Positions 8,372 to 17,850 are shown, counted from the stretch's first letter. The stretch is 64,000 bases of DNA from Nitratireductor alexandrii (GCF_004000215.1 NZ_RBVY01000002.1:124001-188000); one strand, 5' to 3'. Notes: generated from the sequence alone by a model not told the origin. A program made the numbers and translations.

Positions 8372-9139
8372 TCAAGCGAGCATGGCGCAGGCGGTCACCA
8401 GCACGATGATTTCGCCGCCCTGCTGCAGGGCGCCCAAAACATCGCCGGTGCGTCCGCCGATCTGGCGCATGGCGATCCGCCGCAGACAGAAGACCCACAG
8501 CGTGAGCGCCAGGGCGGCCATGACCGCACCGGCAAGGCCCAGCAACAGCAGCGCCACCGCGCCCAACAGGGCGGCGATCTGGACGGTGCGCGTGTCGACG
8601 TCGCCGGCGCCGGCCGACAGTCCGTCGTGGCGCGCATTCGGCACTAGGCGCATGAAGGCAGGCAACAGCGCGCGCGAGGCCATGTGCGCGGCGACGAGGC
8701 CGGCAAGCGCCTCGCCGGGCGTCACCAGCGCGGCGAGAGCAAGCCAGCGTGCGATCAGGCTGAGTGTGAGCGCGCATACGCCATAGGTGCCGATGCGGCT
8801 GTCGCGCATGATGGCGAGTTTTGCCTCGCGCTCGCGTCCGCCGCCGAAGCCGTCCACGACATCGGCAAGCCCGTCCTCGTGCAGGGCGCCGGTGACCACG
8901 AGCATCGCACCAAGCGCCACGAGTGCCGCGATGTCGGTGAAAAGGCCGAGCCACAGCGCGACGACGAAGGCCAGCCAACCGGTCAGCGCGACCGCCAGCC
9001 CGGCCAGCGGTGCGGCCCACAGGCTTTGCGACAGCGAGCGCCCGGCATCTGTCGAAAACGGAACCGGCAGGCGTGTGAAAAAGCTGAGCGCGGTTGCCAT
9101 ATCGGCCAAAATCTCGTCCGAACGGGGAAGTCCCGCCAT
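8372..9139 (-). CDS. cobS: Adenosylcobinamide-GDP ribazoletransferase (cobalamin synthase)
   Basis: This 255-aa inner-membrane enzyme joins adenosylcobinamide-GDP to alpha-ribazole (or its phosphate), the last assembly step of cobalamin; CobV is the P. denitrificans name. The signature HEDGLADVVDGFGGG followed by IMRDSRIGTYG is the conserved metal-binding active-site region, and the rest is strongly hydrophobic with several membrane helices. The start is the ATG at 9139, two bases past the cobB stop; the open frame continues upstream to 9583 but that part overlaps cobB and encodes low-complexity Arg-rich sequence. A C-terminal membrane segment ends the protein. Confidence 0.94.
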   Translation of the reverse strand: MAGLPRSDEILADMATALSFFTRLPVPFSTDAGRSLSQSLWAAPLAGLAVALTGWLAFVVALWLGLFTDIAALVALGAMLVVTGALHEDGLADVVDGFGGGREREAKLAIMRDSRIGTYGVCALTLSLIARWLALAALVTPGEALAGLVAAHMASRALLPAFMRLVPNARHDGLSAGAGDVDTRTVQIAALLGAVALLLLGLAGAVMAALALTLWVFCLRRIAMRQIGGRTGDVLGALQQGGEIIVLVTACAMLA

Positions 9140-9141
9140 TG

Positions 9142-10458
9142 TCAGGCCCTCGCGATCGCGTGAAAGAACGTGCCCGTGACGGTACCGCGCCGCGCGCCCG
9201 ATAGGCCGAGCGGATTGCCGGCGCCGTCGGCGATGTCGGCCAGGGCCTCGTCGTCGCCCGCCTGGGTGACGCGCGCGTAATGAAATTCGTGACCGCGCAC
9301 CGTGTCGCCGGCCCGACCGATGGCGCAGTCGCAACGCAGCCGCGCCTGCCGATAGCCGAGATTGATCTTGCGCTTGGCAAAGCTGGTTTCGTGGCCGAGC
9401 AGGCCGAGCATGGCGTGGCCGGCACCGTCGGCATCTTCGATTGCCCGCCCGAGCACCATGAAGCCGCCGCACTCGCCATGGACGGGCCTGGTCGCGGCGA
9501 AGGCGTGCATGCCGTCCCTGAAACGGGTGGCCGCGCCAAGTTGGGCGGCGTGCAACTCCGGATAGCCCCCGGGCAGCCAGCACGCATCGGCGGTTTCGTC
9601 CGGTGCCTCGTCGGCGAGCGGCGAAAACGGCAGGATGTCGACCCCGTCAGCGTGCCAAGCAGCCAGCACATGCGGGTAGACGAAAGAAAACGCCGCGTCG
9701 CGGGCAATCGCGACCCGCTGTCCGGGCGGAGGCAGGTTCGCTGTGGCGTCGCCGTCGGAAGCAGGCGCGAACGGGCCGGCAAGGTCCATGACCCGGTCGA
9801 GATCGATCGATTTTTCCATCGTGTCGGCCAGCCGCTCGATAAAGGCGTCGATGGCCGCGTGCTCGCTTGCCTGCACCAGGCCGAGATGGCGTTCCGGCAA
9901 CGCCATTTCGGGATTGCGGTAGATGACGCCCACCACCTCGATGCCGATATCCTCCAGCGCTTCGCGCACATAGGTCTCGTGCCGGGGACTTGCGACCTGG
10001 TTGAGGATCACGCCGGCGATCCGGACCTGCGGGTCGTGGCTGGCAAAGCCGCGCGCGATCGCGGCGGCGGTCTGCGACTGGCCGGACACGTCGAGCACCA
10101 GAAGCACCGGCACGCCGTAGCGCCGCGCCAAATCCGACGCGGCACCCGTGCGGCCGGGCTCGGCGCGGATGCCGTCGAAAAGCCCCATCGCGCTTTCCAC
10201 GATCACCAGATCGCCGCCATGCGCGGCCGTTCCCGTCAGCGCGTCGAGCAGGGCGGGCGGCATCGCCCAACTGTCGAGATTGACGCCGGGTCGTCCCGTG
10301 GCGGCCGCGTGGAAGCCGGGATCGATATAGTCCGGTCCGGATTTGGCACCCCTGACGGCGATACCGCGCCGGCTGAGGGCGCGCAGCAGGCCTATGGTGA
10401 CGCTGGTCTTGCCGGAACCCGAGCGGGCGGCGCCGATCATCAAGGCGCGCGCGGTCAT
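9142..10458 (-). CDS. cobB: Cobyrinate/hydrogenobyrinate a,c-diamide synthase
   Basis: CobB (438 aa) amidates the a and c side chains of hydrogenobyrinic acid using glutamine and ATP, just before cobalt insertion in the aerobic route. The N-terminal P-loop-like motif GAARSGSGKTSVTIG and FDGIRAEPGRTG mark the dethiobiotin-synthetase-like domain. The C-terminal glutaminase domain has the nucleophile in VHGECGGFMVLG and ends in a GHEFHYARV segment. The ATG at 10458 overlaps the cobA stop (ATGA). The frame stays open far upstream (to 11445), but that extension overlaps cobA and has no family similarity. Confidence 0.95.
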   Translation of the reverse strand: MTARALMIGAARSGSGKTSVTIGLLRALSRRGIAVRGAKSGPDYIDPGFHAAATGRPGVNLDSWAMPPALLDALTGTAAHGGDLVIVESAMGLFDGIRAEPGRTGAASDLARRYGVPVLLVLDVSGQSQTAAAIARGFASHDPQVRIAGVILNQVASPRHETYVREALEDIGIEVVGVIYRNPEMALPERHLGLVQASEHAAIDAFIERLADTMEKSIDLDRVMDLAGPFAPASDGDATANLPPPGQRVAIARDAAFSFVYPHVLAAWHADGVDILPFSPLADEAPDETADACWLPGGYPELHAAQLGAATRFRDGMHAFAATRPVHGECGGFMVLGRAIEDADGAGHAMLGLLGHETSFAKRKINLGYRQARLRCDCAIGRAGDTVRGHEFHYARVTQAGDDEALADIADGAGNPLGLSGARRGTVTGTFFHAIARA

Positions 10459-11258
10459 GCGCTTTTGACCAGCTTGACGAACTGACCGAGTTCGGCGCGC
10501 ATCGACACGATCTCGCCGACCACGATCAGCGCCGGCGAGGCGATGCCGCAAGTGGCCGCCTCGCGCGCGATTGCGGCCAATGTCGACACCAGCACGGTTT
10601 CGCCCTCGGTCGTGGCGGCCGCGATCACCGCAGCCGGCGTCGTCGCCGACAGGCCGCCCGCCATCAGGGCCGCGGCAATCGTCTCGAGCCGTCTCAGTCC
10701 CATATAGACCACGATCGGCTGGCCGGTGCGGGCGAGCGCCGCCCAGTCGAGATCCTCCGGTTCGCCGGCGGCGTGGCCGGTCGCCAGGATGATCGCCTTG
10801 TTCAGGCCGCGCATGGTGGCGGGAATGCCGGCGCTCGCCAGGGCGCCGAAGGCGGAGGTGACGCCCGGCAGGATGCGGAACGGGATTCCGGCCCGGGCAA
10901 GCGCCATTGCCTCCTCGCCGCCGCGTCCGAACACGTAGGGGTCGCCGCCCTTCAGCCGCAGGACGCGCTTGCCTCGGCCGGCGAGCGCGATCAACAGCGC
11001 GGTGATGTCGTCCTGTGGGGTCGAGGGCTTGCCGCCGCGCTTGCCGACGAAATGCAGGTCGGCATCTTGCGCCGCCTTGAGGATCGACGGGTCGACCAGC
11101 GCGTCGTAGACGATCGCGTCGGCCTGGGCGAGCGCGGAAACCACGTCGAGCGTAAGCTGGCCGGCATTGCCCGGGCCCGCCCCGGCAAGCCAGACCTGGC
11201 CGACCTTGAACTCGACGATTTCGGGCGCCAGCCGGCCGATCGCGTTCTCGATGCTCAT
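10455..11258 (-). CDS. cobA: Uroporphyrinogen-III C-methyltransferase
   Basis: CobA (267 aa) methylates uroporphyrinogen III at C2 and C7 to give precorrin-2, the branch from heme to corrin or siroheme synthesis. Family motifs are [22 protein letters not shown] at the N-terminus, [18 protein letters not shown], and [19 protein letters not shown]. No siroheme-synthase dehydrogenase/ferrochelatase domain is attached, which fits a dedicated cobalamin enzyme. The ATG overlaps the cobM stop and the stop overlaps the cobB start, both as ATGA. Confidence 0.95.
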   Translation of the reverse strand: MSIENAIGRLAPEIVEFKVGQVWLAGAGPGNAGQLTLDVVSALAQADAIVYDALVDPSILKAAQDADLHFVGKRGGKPSTPQDDITALLIALAGRGKRVLRLKGGDPYVFGRGGEEAMALARAGIPFRILPGVTSAFGALASAGIPATMRGLNKAIILATGHAAGEPEDLDWAALARTGQPIVVYMGLRRLETIAAALMAGGLSATTPAAVIAAATTEGETVLVSTLAAIAREAATCGIASPALIVVGEIVSMRAELGQFVKLVKSA

Positions 11259-12019
11259 ATCGCCTCCCGTCCCCTGAAACGGCGCTGATAGGCCGCGTCG
11301 TATAGCGCGCTCTCGCGGAAATCCTCGGCCGCCAGGCCGGGACCGACAAAGATGATCGCCGTGCGTTCGATCGGGTCGTCGGCGATTTGGCGTGCGATTG
11401 TGGCGAGGCTGCCGCGAACGATACGCTCCTGCGGCCAACTCGCATGCGCCACCACCGCCACCGGGCAATCGGGGCCGTAGAGCGGGGTCAGTTCCGCCAC
11501 CACCCGGTCGAGCGCATGGATGGCGAGATGGATGGCCAGCGTGGCGCCGCTCGCGCCGAAGACCTGCAAGCTTTCGCCCGGCGGCATCTTGGAAGCGCGG
11601 CCCGAGACGCGCGTCAGCACCAGGCTTTGCGCGACCTCCGGTATGGTCAGCTCGCGCCCGAGCGCCGCGGCGGCGGCCGAAAAGGCCGGCACGCCGGGCG
11701 TGAGTGTATAGGCGATGCCCCTTTTGTCGAGCCGGCGCATCTGCTCGGCGACGGCGCTCCACACCGACAGATCGCCCGAATGCAGGCGCGCGACGTCCTG
11801 GCCCTTGGCGTGCGCGTCGACGAAGGCGGCCTCGATCTCGTCAAGCGACAAGGGCGCGGTGTCGCGCACCAGCGCGTCCGGCGGACAATGCTCCAGAAGA
11901 GCAGGCGGCACGATCGAGCCGGCGTAGAGACAGACCGGACAGCGCGCGATCAGGTCGCGGCCGCGTACCGTGATCAGGTCGGCCGCGCCGGGGCCCGCGC
12001 CGATGAAGTGCACCGTCAT
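11255..12019 (-). CDS. cobM: Precorrin-4 C11-methyltransferase
   Basis: CobM (254 aa) methylates C11 of precorrin-4 to produce precorrin-5. The SAM-binding start [18 protein letters not shown], the [19 protein letters not shown] segment and [18 protein letters not shown] are diagnostic for this branch of the tetrapyrrole methylases. Length is normal for the family. It is locked between cobE and cobA by 4-base ATGA overlaps on both sides, so its translation is probably coupled to both. Confidence 0.95.
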   Translation of the reverse strand: MTVHFIGAGPGAADLITVRGRDLIARCPVCLYAGSIVPPALLEHCPPDALVRDTAPLSLDEIEAAFVDAHAKGQDVARLHSGDLSVWSAVAEQMRRLDKRGIAYTLTPGVPAFSAAAAALGRELTIPEVAQSLVLTRVSGRASKMPPGESLQVFGASGATLAIHLAIHALDRVVAELTPLYGPDCPVAVVAHASWPQERIVRGSLATIARQIADDPIERTAIIFVGPGLAAEDFRESALYDAAYQRRFRGREAI

Positions 12020-12402
12020 CGCCGGCCTCCGGCTTGCGCGACGGCGCAGGTCACCGCGCCGAAAATCGTGCGCGGCGCGAGCAGTTTCGCGCCGGGGCCT
12101 GCGGCCGCCAGCGCTGCCGCCTCGGCCAGCGAGGACGATCCGCTCGCCTTGCGCGAGGCGGCCGAGCGCGTCACCAGCGCCGGTTCGACGGCGGCGAGCG
12201 CCGGCCCGTCGACCAGAACCACCGTCCGCTCGATCCGTGCGCCGGCTTCGCCGATAGCGCGTTCGTCGCGCTTCATTGTCCCGGTCGCAAGCATGTCGGG
12301 CATCGTGCCGGACAGCCCGGCCCGTGTCATGCCGGCCTCGACCGCGGCCAGAACGTCGTTGGCCGACACCCCGCGTCGGCAGCCCAAACCCGCCACGATC
12401 AT
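12016..12402 (-). CDS. cobE: Cobalamin biosynthesis protein CobE (CbiG C-terminal-like)
   Basis: This 128-aa protein resembles CobE, the small stand-alone relative of the CbiG C-terminal domain in the aerobic pathway; its exact role is still unsettled. The opening [22 protein letters not shown] is the conserved part. The ATG at 12402 was chosen because it overlaps the cobL stop as ATGA, as at neighbouring junctions; ATGs at 12414 and 12420 are also in frame and would add 4-6 residues. The protein is alanine-rich and ends just inside cobM. Confidence 0.88.
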   Translation of the reverse strand: MIVAGLGCRRGVSANDVLAAVEAGMTRAGLSGTMPDMLATGTMKRDERAIGEAGARIERTVVLVDGPALAAVEPALVTRSAASRKASGSSSLAEAAALAAAGPGAKLLAPRTIFGAVTCAVAQAGGRR

Positions 12403-13643
12403 GGCTTGCTCCATGTCCATTGCACGATCGGCATGGCCGGCCGCCAGGCCGTCATCGTGCCGACCGCTCCGGCGCGTTCCACCGACAGCCTGGTCAGGGT
12501 GCCGCCGTGGCGCACGCGCAATGCCAACAGCCGGGCTTCCATCTCCAGGGTCACCGCGTTTGCGACCAGCCGTCCGCCCGGTTTCAGCGCCTTCATTGCC
12601 GTTTCCATCACGCCCGGCAGCGTGCCGCCGCCGCCGACGAAGACCGCATCGGGCGGTTCCAGGCCGGCAAGCGCGTCCGGCGCAGCACCTTCCGCCACTG
12701 CGAGCGCCGGCACACCGATGCGCCGCGCATTGTGGCGGATGGTTTCGGCGCGGGCCGGATCGGATTCGACCGCGATAGCGCGCATGGCCGGATCGGCCAG
12801 CATCCATTCGATGGCCACCGAGCCGGACCCCGCGCCGACATCCCACAACAATTGGCCGCGCAGCGGGGCCAGCGCCGACAGGGTCAGCGCGCGGATCTCG
12901 CGTTTGGTGATCTGGCCGTCATGCACGAACAGCGCGTCGTCGAGGCCGGCGGCGCGCGGCAAAAGCCTGGCATTGGCGTCGGCCACGGGCTCGATGGCGA
13001 CCAGGTTGAGCGGGTTGATCGTCTCGGGCAGGGCCGCGCCGGCGTTGAGTGTCGTGATCCGCTCCGCCGGGCCGCCGAGCGCTTCCAGCACGGTCATCCG
13101 TGATCGGGAAAACCCGTCGGTCCGCAGCAATTCGGCGATCTCTTCGGGGCCGGTCTCGTCCGAGGTCAGCGCCAGGACGCGCCGGCCCGGCTGCAGCAGC
13201 GGGCGCAGATAGTCGACCGGACGGCCGTGCAGCGATACCGTATCGACGTCCTGGAGCGCCCAGCCCAGCCGCGCCGCCGCCAGGCTGAACGCCGAGGGCG
13301 CGGGCAGCACCGTCATCTCGCAGGCCGGAAGATGGCGCGCCAGCGTTGCCCCGACGCCGTGGCAGAAAGGATCGCCCGAGGCGAGCACGCAGACCTCTTG
13401 ACCGCGTAGCGCGCAGACCGCCGCCATTGCCGCACCGAACGGCGAAGGCCAGGGGTGGGCGACACCGGCGATCCGACCCGCGGCGAGCTTCAGGTGCCGC
13501 CGGCCGCCGAAAACATGTTCGGCCGTCGCGATCGCGCGCAGCGCCTGCGGCGCGAGCCCGTCGAGCCCGTCTTCGCCGATGCCGACGATCGTCAGCCAGC
13601 GTTTTTCGGTTGAGCTGATCGGGCGTGGATCGCTAGATGGCAT
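12399..13643 (-). CDS. cobL: Precorrin-6Y C5,15-methyltransferase (decarboxylating)
   Basis: CobL (414 aa) adds methyl groups at C5 and C15 of precorrin-6B and decarboxylates the C12 acetate. The N-terminal tetrapyrrole-methylase half starts [20 protein letters not shown] and the C-terminal half is a class-I SAM methyltransferase with [18 protein letters not shown] and a [12 protein letters not shown] segment, giving the usual CbiE-CbiT fusion. The ATG at 13643 lies in a CATG that also provides the first possible start of divergent cobK, so no intergenic DNA separates them. Upstream frame to 14018 overlaps cobK and is not coding. Confidence 0.94.
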   Translation of the reverse strand: MPSSDPRPISSTEKRWLTIVGIGEDGLDGLAPQALRAIATAEHVFGGRRHLKLAAGRIAGVAHPWPSPFGAAMAAVCALRGQEVCVLASGDPFCHGVGATLARHLPACEMTVLPAPSAFSLAAARLGWALQDVDTVSLHGRPVDYLRPLLQPGRRVLALTSDETGPEEIAELLRTDGFSRSRMTVLEALGGPAERITTLNAGAALPETINPLNLVAIEPVADANARLLPRAAGLDDALFVHDGQITKREIRALTLSALAPLRGQLLWDVGAGSGSVAIEWMLADPAMRAIAVESDPARAETIRHNARRIGVPALAVAEGAAPDALAGLEPPDAVFVGGGGTLPGVMETAMKALKPGGRLVANAVTLEMEARLLALRVRHGGTLTRLSVERAGAVGTMTAWRPAMPIVQWTWSKP

Positions 13644-13644
13644 G
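13641..13644. other. CATG shared by the divergent cobL and cobK start codons
   Basis: The palindromic tetranucleotide CATG gives ATG on the minus strand (cobL, 13643) and ATG on the plus strand (cobK, 13642). cobK has a second in-frame ATG at 13645, so true overlap depends on which one is used. Either way each gene's ribosome site and any cobK promoter must lie inside the other gene's coding sequence. Confidence 0.7.
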
Positions 13645-14424
13645 ATGCAGCACCATATCCTGATCCTCGGCGGAACGGGCGAGGCGCGAAATCTGGCCGC
13701 GCGGCTCAAGGGTCGATGCCGGCTCACCCTGTCGCTCGCCGGCCGCACCCGCAATCCGCCAGAGCAGCCCGTGCCGGTGCGTGTCGGCGGCTTCGGCGGC
13801 GCGGCCGGCCTTGAGGCATGGCTGCGCCGCGAAGGCGTGACCGTGCTGGTCGACGCGACCCATCCCTTCGCCGCGCGCATCACCGCCAATGCCGCCGCGG
13901 CCGCGCGCGCCGCCGGTGTTTCCTTGATTGCGCTGCGCAGGCCTGCCTGGCAGCGGCACGAGGGCGATCGCTGGCGCGAGGTCGGCACGGTCGCCGAGGC
14001 GGTTGCTGCGCTCGGCACCGCGCCGCGCCGCGTGTTCGTCGCGCTCGGACGCCAGGAACTGGCGCCGCTTCTGTCCGCGCCGCGGCATTTTTATCTCGTG
14101 CGCAGCGTCGACCCGGTCGAGCCGCCGCTGGCATTGCCCTCCGTCGCGTATCTGCTCGCCCGTGGTCCGTTCGCCGAGGACGCGGAAGAAGCGCTGTTCC
14201 GGCGCTACGGCATCGACGCAGTGCTTGCCAAAAATAGCGGCGGCGATGCGACCTACGCCAAGCTTGCCGCCGCCCGCACGCTCGGCATCGAAAGCGTATT
14301 GGTACGCCGGCCGCCGGTTCCCGCAGACGGCATCACCGTCGCGAGCGTGGACGAGGCGGTACGGGCGCTGGCTCATTCCGTGCCCGCCCTTTCCGCAACC
14401 GTTTCCGCCGAGCGCGGCGCGTAG
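13642..14424 (+). CDS. cobK: Precorrin-6A reductase
   Basis: CobK (260 aa) reduces precorrin-6A to precorrin-6B with NADPH. The N-terminus HHILILGGTGEARNLAARL is the family Rossmann start, followed by VDATHPFAARITANAAAAARAAG and a C-terminal VLAKNSGGDATYAKLAAARTLG. It is the only gene of this block on the plus strand: it lies between cobJ and cobL, which are both minus, and its 3' end overlaps cobJ by 52 bases. Starts at 13642 or 13645 are both possible. Its mRNA would be antisense to any operon transcript running from cobJ into cobL. Confidence 0.94.
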   Translation: MMQHHILILGGTGEARNLAARLKGRCRLTLSLAGRTRNPPEQPVPVRVGGFGGAAGLEAWLRREGVTVLVDATHPFAARITANAAAAARAAGVSLIALRRPAWQRHEGDRWREVGTVAEAVAALGTAPRRVFVALGRQELAPLLSAPRHFYLVRSVDPVEPPLALPSVAYLLARGPFAEDAEEALFRRYGIDAVLAKNSGGDATYAKLAAARTLGIESVLVRRPPVPADGITVASVDEAVRALAHSVPALSATVSAERGA

Positions 14425-15150
14425 ACGAGAGCCGGCCGGCCGGGCCGCTCGATCAGCCGCGTTTCGGCCGATCCGACGATGATGCAGGTCGCCATGTCGG
14501 CTTTGGCCGGGTCGGCATCGCCGAGCGGCATGACGGTGATGGTCTCGTCCGCCCGCCCGGCCGCGCGCCCGAACACCACCGGCACATGCGCCGGCAGATG
14601 CGCGCGCAACAGTTCGAAGGCGCGGCCGAGCTGCCAGGGCCGGGCACGGCTGATCGGGTTGTAGAGCGCGATCACGAACCCGGCCTCGGCCGCCGCCGCC
14701 AGTCGGCGTTCCACCAGCGTCCAGGGTTTCAAATTGTCGGACAGGGAGATCGCGCAGAAATCATGGCCGAGCGGCGCGCCGGCCCGGGCCGCGACCGCCA
14801 GCATGGCGGTGACGCCGGGCACGACGGTGAGATCGATCGAGCGGTAGCGCGCCGGGCCGGCTTCGATCGCCTCGCAGACCGCTGCCGCCATGGCGAAGAC
14901 GCCGGGATCGCCGCCCGAAACGACCGCCACCGCGGCACCGCCGGCCGCCATGCCGAGGGCCGCGCGCGCGCGCCAGCTCCTCGCGATTGTCGGAGGCGTG
15001 GCGCTGCTGGTCTTGCCGCAGCGAAAGCCGGTCGAGATAGGGTCCGTAGCCGAAAAAATGCCCGGCCTCGGCGATCGCCGCGCTTGCTTCCGGCGTGGTC
15101 TGGGCCGGATTGCCGGGTCCGGTGCCGATCACGAACAGCCTGCCGGTCAT
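14373..15150 (-). pseudogene. cobJ: Precorrin-3B C17-methyltransferase, apparently frameshifted
   Basis: CobJ methylates C17 of precorrin-3B with ring contraction, giving precorrin-4. The first 59 or so codons from the ATG at 15150 read MTGRLFVIGTGPGNPAQTTP and on to SDNREELARAR. The remaining family sequence (ALGMAAGGAAVAVVSGGDPG, VVPGVTAMLAVAA, FCAISLSDNLKPW, VIALYNPISRARPW) continues in another frame to the stop at 14373. The break sits in a 13-base alternating (GC) tract at 14961-14973; one more GC unit would restore a normal ~259-aa protein. As written, translation ends at 14761 after about 130 residues. This may be a real slippage mutation, a variable tract or a sequencing error. The start overlaps the cobI stop as ATGA. 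Confidence 0.85.
14961..14973. repeat. Alternating CG dinucleotide tract at the cobJ frameshift
   Basis: Thirteen bases of strictly alternating C and G lie exactly where the cobJ reading frame breaks. Thirteen bases leave the downstream frame one base out; 15 bases (one extra GC unit) would place REELARARAAL in one frame with the conserved sequence that follows. Such tracts are prone to slippage in cells and to errors in sequencing. Confidence 0.8.
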
Positions 15151-15887
15151 GCGCGCCCCCGCCAGCCCGGTATCAACACGATGGAAAAATACGGCGCTTG
15201 CTCGTCGTCGCCCTTGTCGGCAAGCCGTGTTGCGTGCCCATTTTGCATCGTCGCGCGCTCGACGTAAAAGGCGTTGTCGAGCCGGCCGGCATGTTCGAGT
15301 GCGCGGCGGATTTTGGGCAGGTTGCGCCCGACCTTCATGATCACGGCGGCGTCTGTGTCGGAAAGCCGGCGCGCAAGTTCGGCCTCCGCCATCGTGCCGG
15401 GCAGCACCGTCAACACGTCGTCGCCCTGGGAGATCGGCAGCCCGGTCTGCGACCATGCGCCGGACATCGCGGTGACGCCGGGGATGATGTCGGCCCGGTA
15501 GCGTTCGGCCAGCCGCACGTGCAGATGCATGTAGGAACCGTAAAAGAGGGGATCGCCCTCCGACAGCACCGCCACGGTCTGGCCGGCGTCGAGCCGTTCG
15601 GCGACGCTGGCAGCGGCCTGTTCGTAAAACCCGTCGATCGCGCGGCGATAGGCGGCCTCGGTCTTGTCGATCTCGGTCGTGACCGGATAAAGCAGCGCCA
15701 GTTCGGCGACGTCCGGCCGCAACAAGTCGGCCACGATGCGCCGCGCATTGGAATTGTTGCCGCGCTTGGCGAAATGCGCCACCACGTCGGCGTTTTCAAG
15801 CGCGCGCACGGCCTTGACCGTCAACAGTTCGGGATCGCCGGGACCGGTGCCGACGCCGATCAGTCGGCCTGGGCGGGGAGAGGTCAC
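15147..15887 (-). CDS. cobI: Precorrin-2 C20-methyltransferase
   Basis: CobI (246 aa) methylates C20 of precorrin-2 to give precorrin-3A. Motifs are LIGVGTGPGDPELLTVKAVRAL at the start, TVAVLSEGDPLFYGSYMHLH and DIIPGVTAMSGAWSQTGLP. The start is a GTG at 15887 that overlaps the cobH stop as GTGA; no in-frame ATG lies near the conserved N-terminus. The stop overlaps the cobJ ATG. Length is typical of the family. Confidence 0.94.
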   Translation of the reverse strand: MTSPRPGRLIGVGTGPGDPELLTVKAVRALENADVVAHFAKRGNNSNARRIVADLLRPDVAELALLYPVTTEIDKTEAAYRRAIDGFYEQAAASVAERLDAGQTVAVLSEGDPLFYGSYMHLHVRLAERYRADIIPGVTAMSGAWSQTGLPISQGDDVLTVLPGTMAEAELARRLSDTDAAVIMKVGRNLPKIRRALEHAGRLDNAFYVERATMQNGHATRLADKGDDEQAPYFSIVLIPGWRGRA

Positions 15888-16516
15888 AGGCCCGCCCTCG
15901 CCAGCGCGTTGATGCAGGCCGCCGTCATCGCGCTGCCGCCCAGCCGGCCGCGCACGATCGCATAGGGGATGTCGAACGCGTTCGCCGCCAGCGCGTCCTT
16001 GGATTCGGCCGCGCCGACGAAGCCGACCGGCATGCCGATGATGGCGGCGGGTTTCGGCGCGCCGGCCGCGATCATGTCGAGCAGATGAAACAGCGCCGTC
16101 GGCGCATTGCCGATCGCCACCAGCGCGCCGTCGAGCCGGTCGCGCCACAATTCCAGCGCCGCGGCCGAACGCGTGTTGCCGATCTGTCTTGCAAGGTCGG
16201 GGGTGCGTGCATCGCGAAGCGTGCACATCACGGCGTTGTCGGCCGGCAGCCGTGCCCGCGTCACCCCGTGCGCCACCATTTCCGCGTCGCACAGGATCGG
16301 CGCCCCGGCCACGAGCGCGGCCCGCGCGGCTTTGACGAAACCCGGCGCGAAGGAAAATTGCGCGGCCGCCTCGACCAGCCCGCAGGCGTGGATCATGCGC
16401 ACCGCGACGTCGGCCTCGGCGTCGGAAAACCGGGTCAGGTCGGCTTCCTCGCGAATGATCGCGAAGGAGCGTTCGTAGATCGCGTTGCCGTCGCGGATAT
16501 AGTCGGTCGTTGTCAT
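15884..16516 (-). CDS. cobH: Precorrin-8X methylmutase
   Basis: CobH (210 aa) moves the C11 methyl group of precorrin-8X to C12, producing hydrogenobyrinic acid. The catalytic histidine is visible as His43 in VRMIHACGLVEAA, the same position as in the well-studied P. denitrificans enzyme. Other family segments are PILCDAEMVAHGVTRARLPA and ALVAIGNAPTALFHLLD, then IIGMPVGFVGAAESKDAL. The ATG overlaps the cobG stop (ATGA) and the stop overlaps the cobI GTG. Confidence 0.95.
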   Translation of the reverse strand: MTTTDYIRDGNAIYERSFAIIREEADLTRFSDAEADVAVRMIHACGLVEAAAQFSFAPGFVKAARAALVAGAPILCDAEMVAHGVTRARLPADNAVMCTLRDARTPDLARQIGNTRSAAALELWRDRLDGALVAIGNAPTALFHLLDMIAAGAPKPAAIIGMPVGFVGAAESKDALAANAFDIPYAIVRGRLGGSAMTAACINALARAGL

Positions 16517-17850
16517 GTCGGGTCCCGGCGAAGCCAAGTGGTAAGCGTGGAGGCGTCCTGGCGGGCCAGGAAGGCGGCGGCAGATTCGTTCGTCTTCCTG
16601 TGGCGCGCGAAGGCCGCCGTCAAGCGTGCGAATGCGTCGGCTTCTTCTCCGGCCGCGACCTTGCCGCGCATTTCGTATGCGCCGGCCCTGTCGGCGGTCA
16701 GCATGCGGGCCGCGTCGCCACCGAGAAGCGTCCAGCCCGGTCGTGCCGGCTGCGCGCAGCGTTTGGCGCAACCCGAAAGATGCAGCCGCATCGAGCCGTC
16801 CAGCAGGCCGGCCGCCGCCTCGCTGATCGCGGCTGCGGTCTCACGGGTCCGGTAACGGCCGGCGGCACAGGCCGGCCGGCCGGCACAGGCGACGACCGAC
16901 AGGCGCGGGTCGCTGGGCTCGACAACGAAGCCGAGTTTTTCCGCAGCCTGCCGCACGGTCGAAATCTTGGCGTCGGCCGGCGCCGGCAACATCAGGCCAC
17001 GCCCCGGTGCGAAGCGGATTTCGGCAATGCCGGCGCGTTCGGCCGTTGCCGCGAGGCCGGCGAGGGCGTCCGCATGGGCCTGGCCGAAGGCCAGCGCGAC
17101 GCCCAGGGCGACGCGATCGTCCTTCAGCGCAAACCGGCCGACCGGCAGGGAGGCGGCGGGCGTCCTGGCATCGGTCTCGGCTGCTTCAGCGATGGCGAGG
17201 CCGCGCAGCGTGCCTGCAAGCTCGTCGGGCGCGAGATCGCGCCCGCGCGCAGCACCTCCTTTGGCGGCGATCGCCTCAAGCAGCGTCACGATCACAGCGT
17301 GGGCGGCCTCGTCCGTCACGATGCCGAGCACCCGCGCGCGCGCCGCCGTGCCGCCGACCGCAAGCCGCCAGGAGTTCGCATCCAGCGCCGTCAGGCGCAG
17401 ATCGGCGATCAGGTCGCCGAGCGTCAGGACCCCGCCGCCATCGACGATCACCGAAATTTTCGGGGCCAGTTTCGGCGCCAGGCCGGCGGCGGCGATGCCG
17501 GCGCGGATCTTTTCTGCCAGCGGGCGCGGATCGGCGGCTTCGCTCGGATCGAGACCGGCGAGCGGCCCGGTTTCGACCGGCACGCCGTCGCGTACGGCGA
17601 TGCCGAGCCGGTCGACGGCGGCGGCGAAATCGCCGGCCGAACTGGTGGTCAATCCTCGGATCTGCAGGCTGCCGCGCGCCGTCACCTCCATCATCGCGTT
17701 GCCGAAGCGCGCCGCGGCCTCGGCAAGGCCGGCAAGCTGGACCGGGCTCACCCCGCCCTGCAAGGGCTGCAGCCGGATAAGCAGCCCGTCGCCGGTTTCC
17801 ATCGGTACGGCCAGGGACGGGCAGGCGCCGCGCCGCGGGGACGCGTTCAT
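16513..17850 (-). CDS. cobG: Precorrin-3B synthase
   Basis: CobG (445 aa) is the oxygen-dependent monooxygenase that hydroxylates C20 and forms the gamma-lactone of precorrin-3B, the step that prepares ring contraction. It has the nitrite/sulfite-reductase fold: two ferredoxin-like halves and C-terminal cysteines in ACAGRPACAAGRY and LSGCAKRCAQPA for the iron-sulfur centre. Its presence marks the aerobic pathway. The ATG at 17850 overlaps the cobN stop as ATGA. The N-terminal GACPSLAVPMETGDGLLIRL segment is typical. Confidence 0.93.
   Translation of the reverse strand: MNASPRRGACPSLAVPMETGDGLLIRLQPLQGGVSPVQLAGLAEAAARFGNAMMEVTARGSLQIRGLTTSSAGDFAAAVDRLGIAVRDGVPVETGPLAGLDPSEAADPRPLAEKIRAGIAAAGLAPKLAPKISVIVDGGGVLTLGDLIADLRLTALDANSWRLAVGGTAARARVLGIVTDEAAHAVIVTLLEAIAAKGGAARGRDLAPDELAGTLRGLAIAEAAETDARTPAASLPVGRFALKDDRVALGVALAFGQAHADALAGLAATAERAGIAEIRFAPGRGLMLPAPADAKISTVRQAAEKLGFVVEPSDPRLSVVACAGRPACAAGRYRTRETAAAISEAAAGLLDGSMRLHLSGCAKRCAQPARPGWTLLGGDAARMLTADRAGAYEMRGKVAAGEEADAFARLTAAFARHRKTNESAAAFLARQDASTLTTWLRRDPT

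Noticed and set aside
9142-11445. Possible long N-terminal extension of CobB
   Set aside because: The extension overlaps cobA in another frame and is low-complexity; the internal ATG at 10458 has the P-loop directly after it and couples to cobA.
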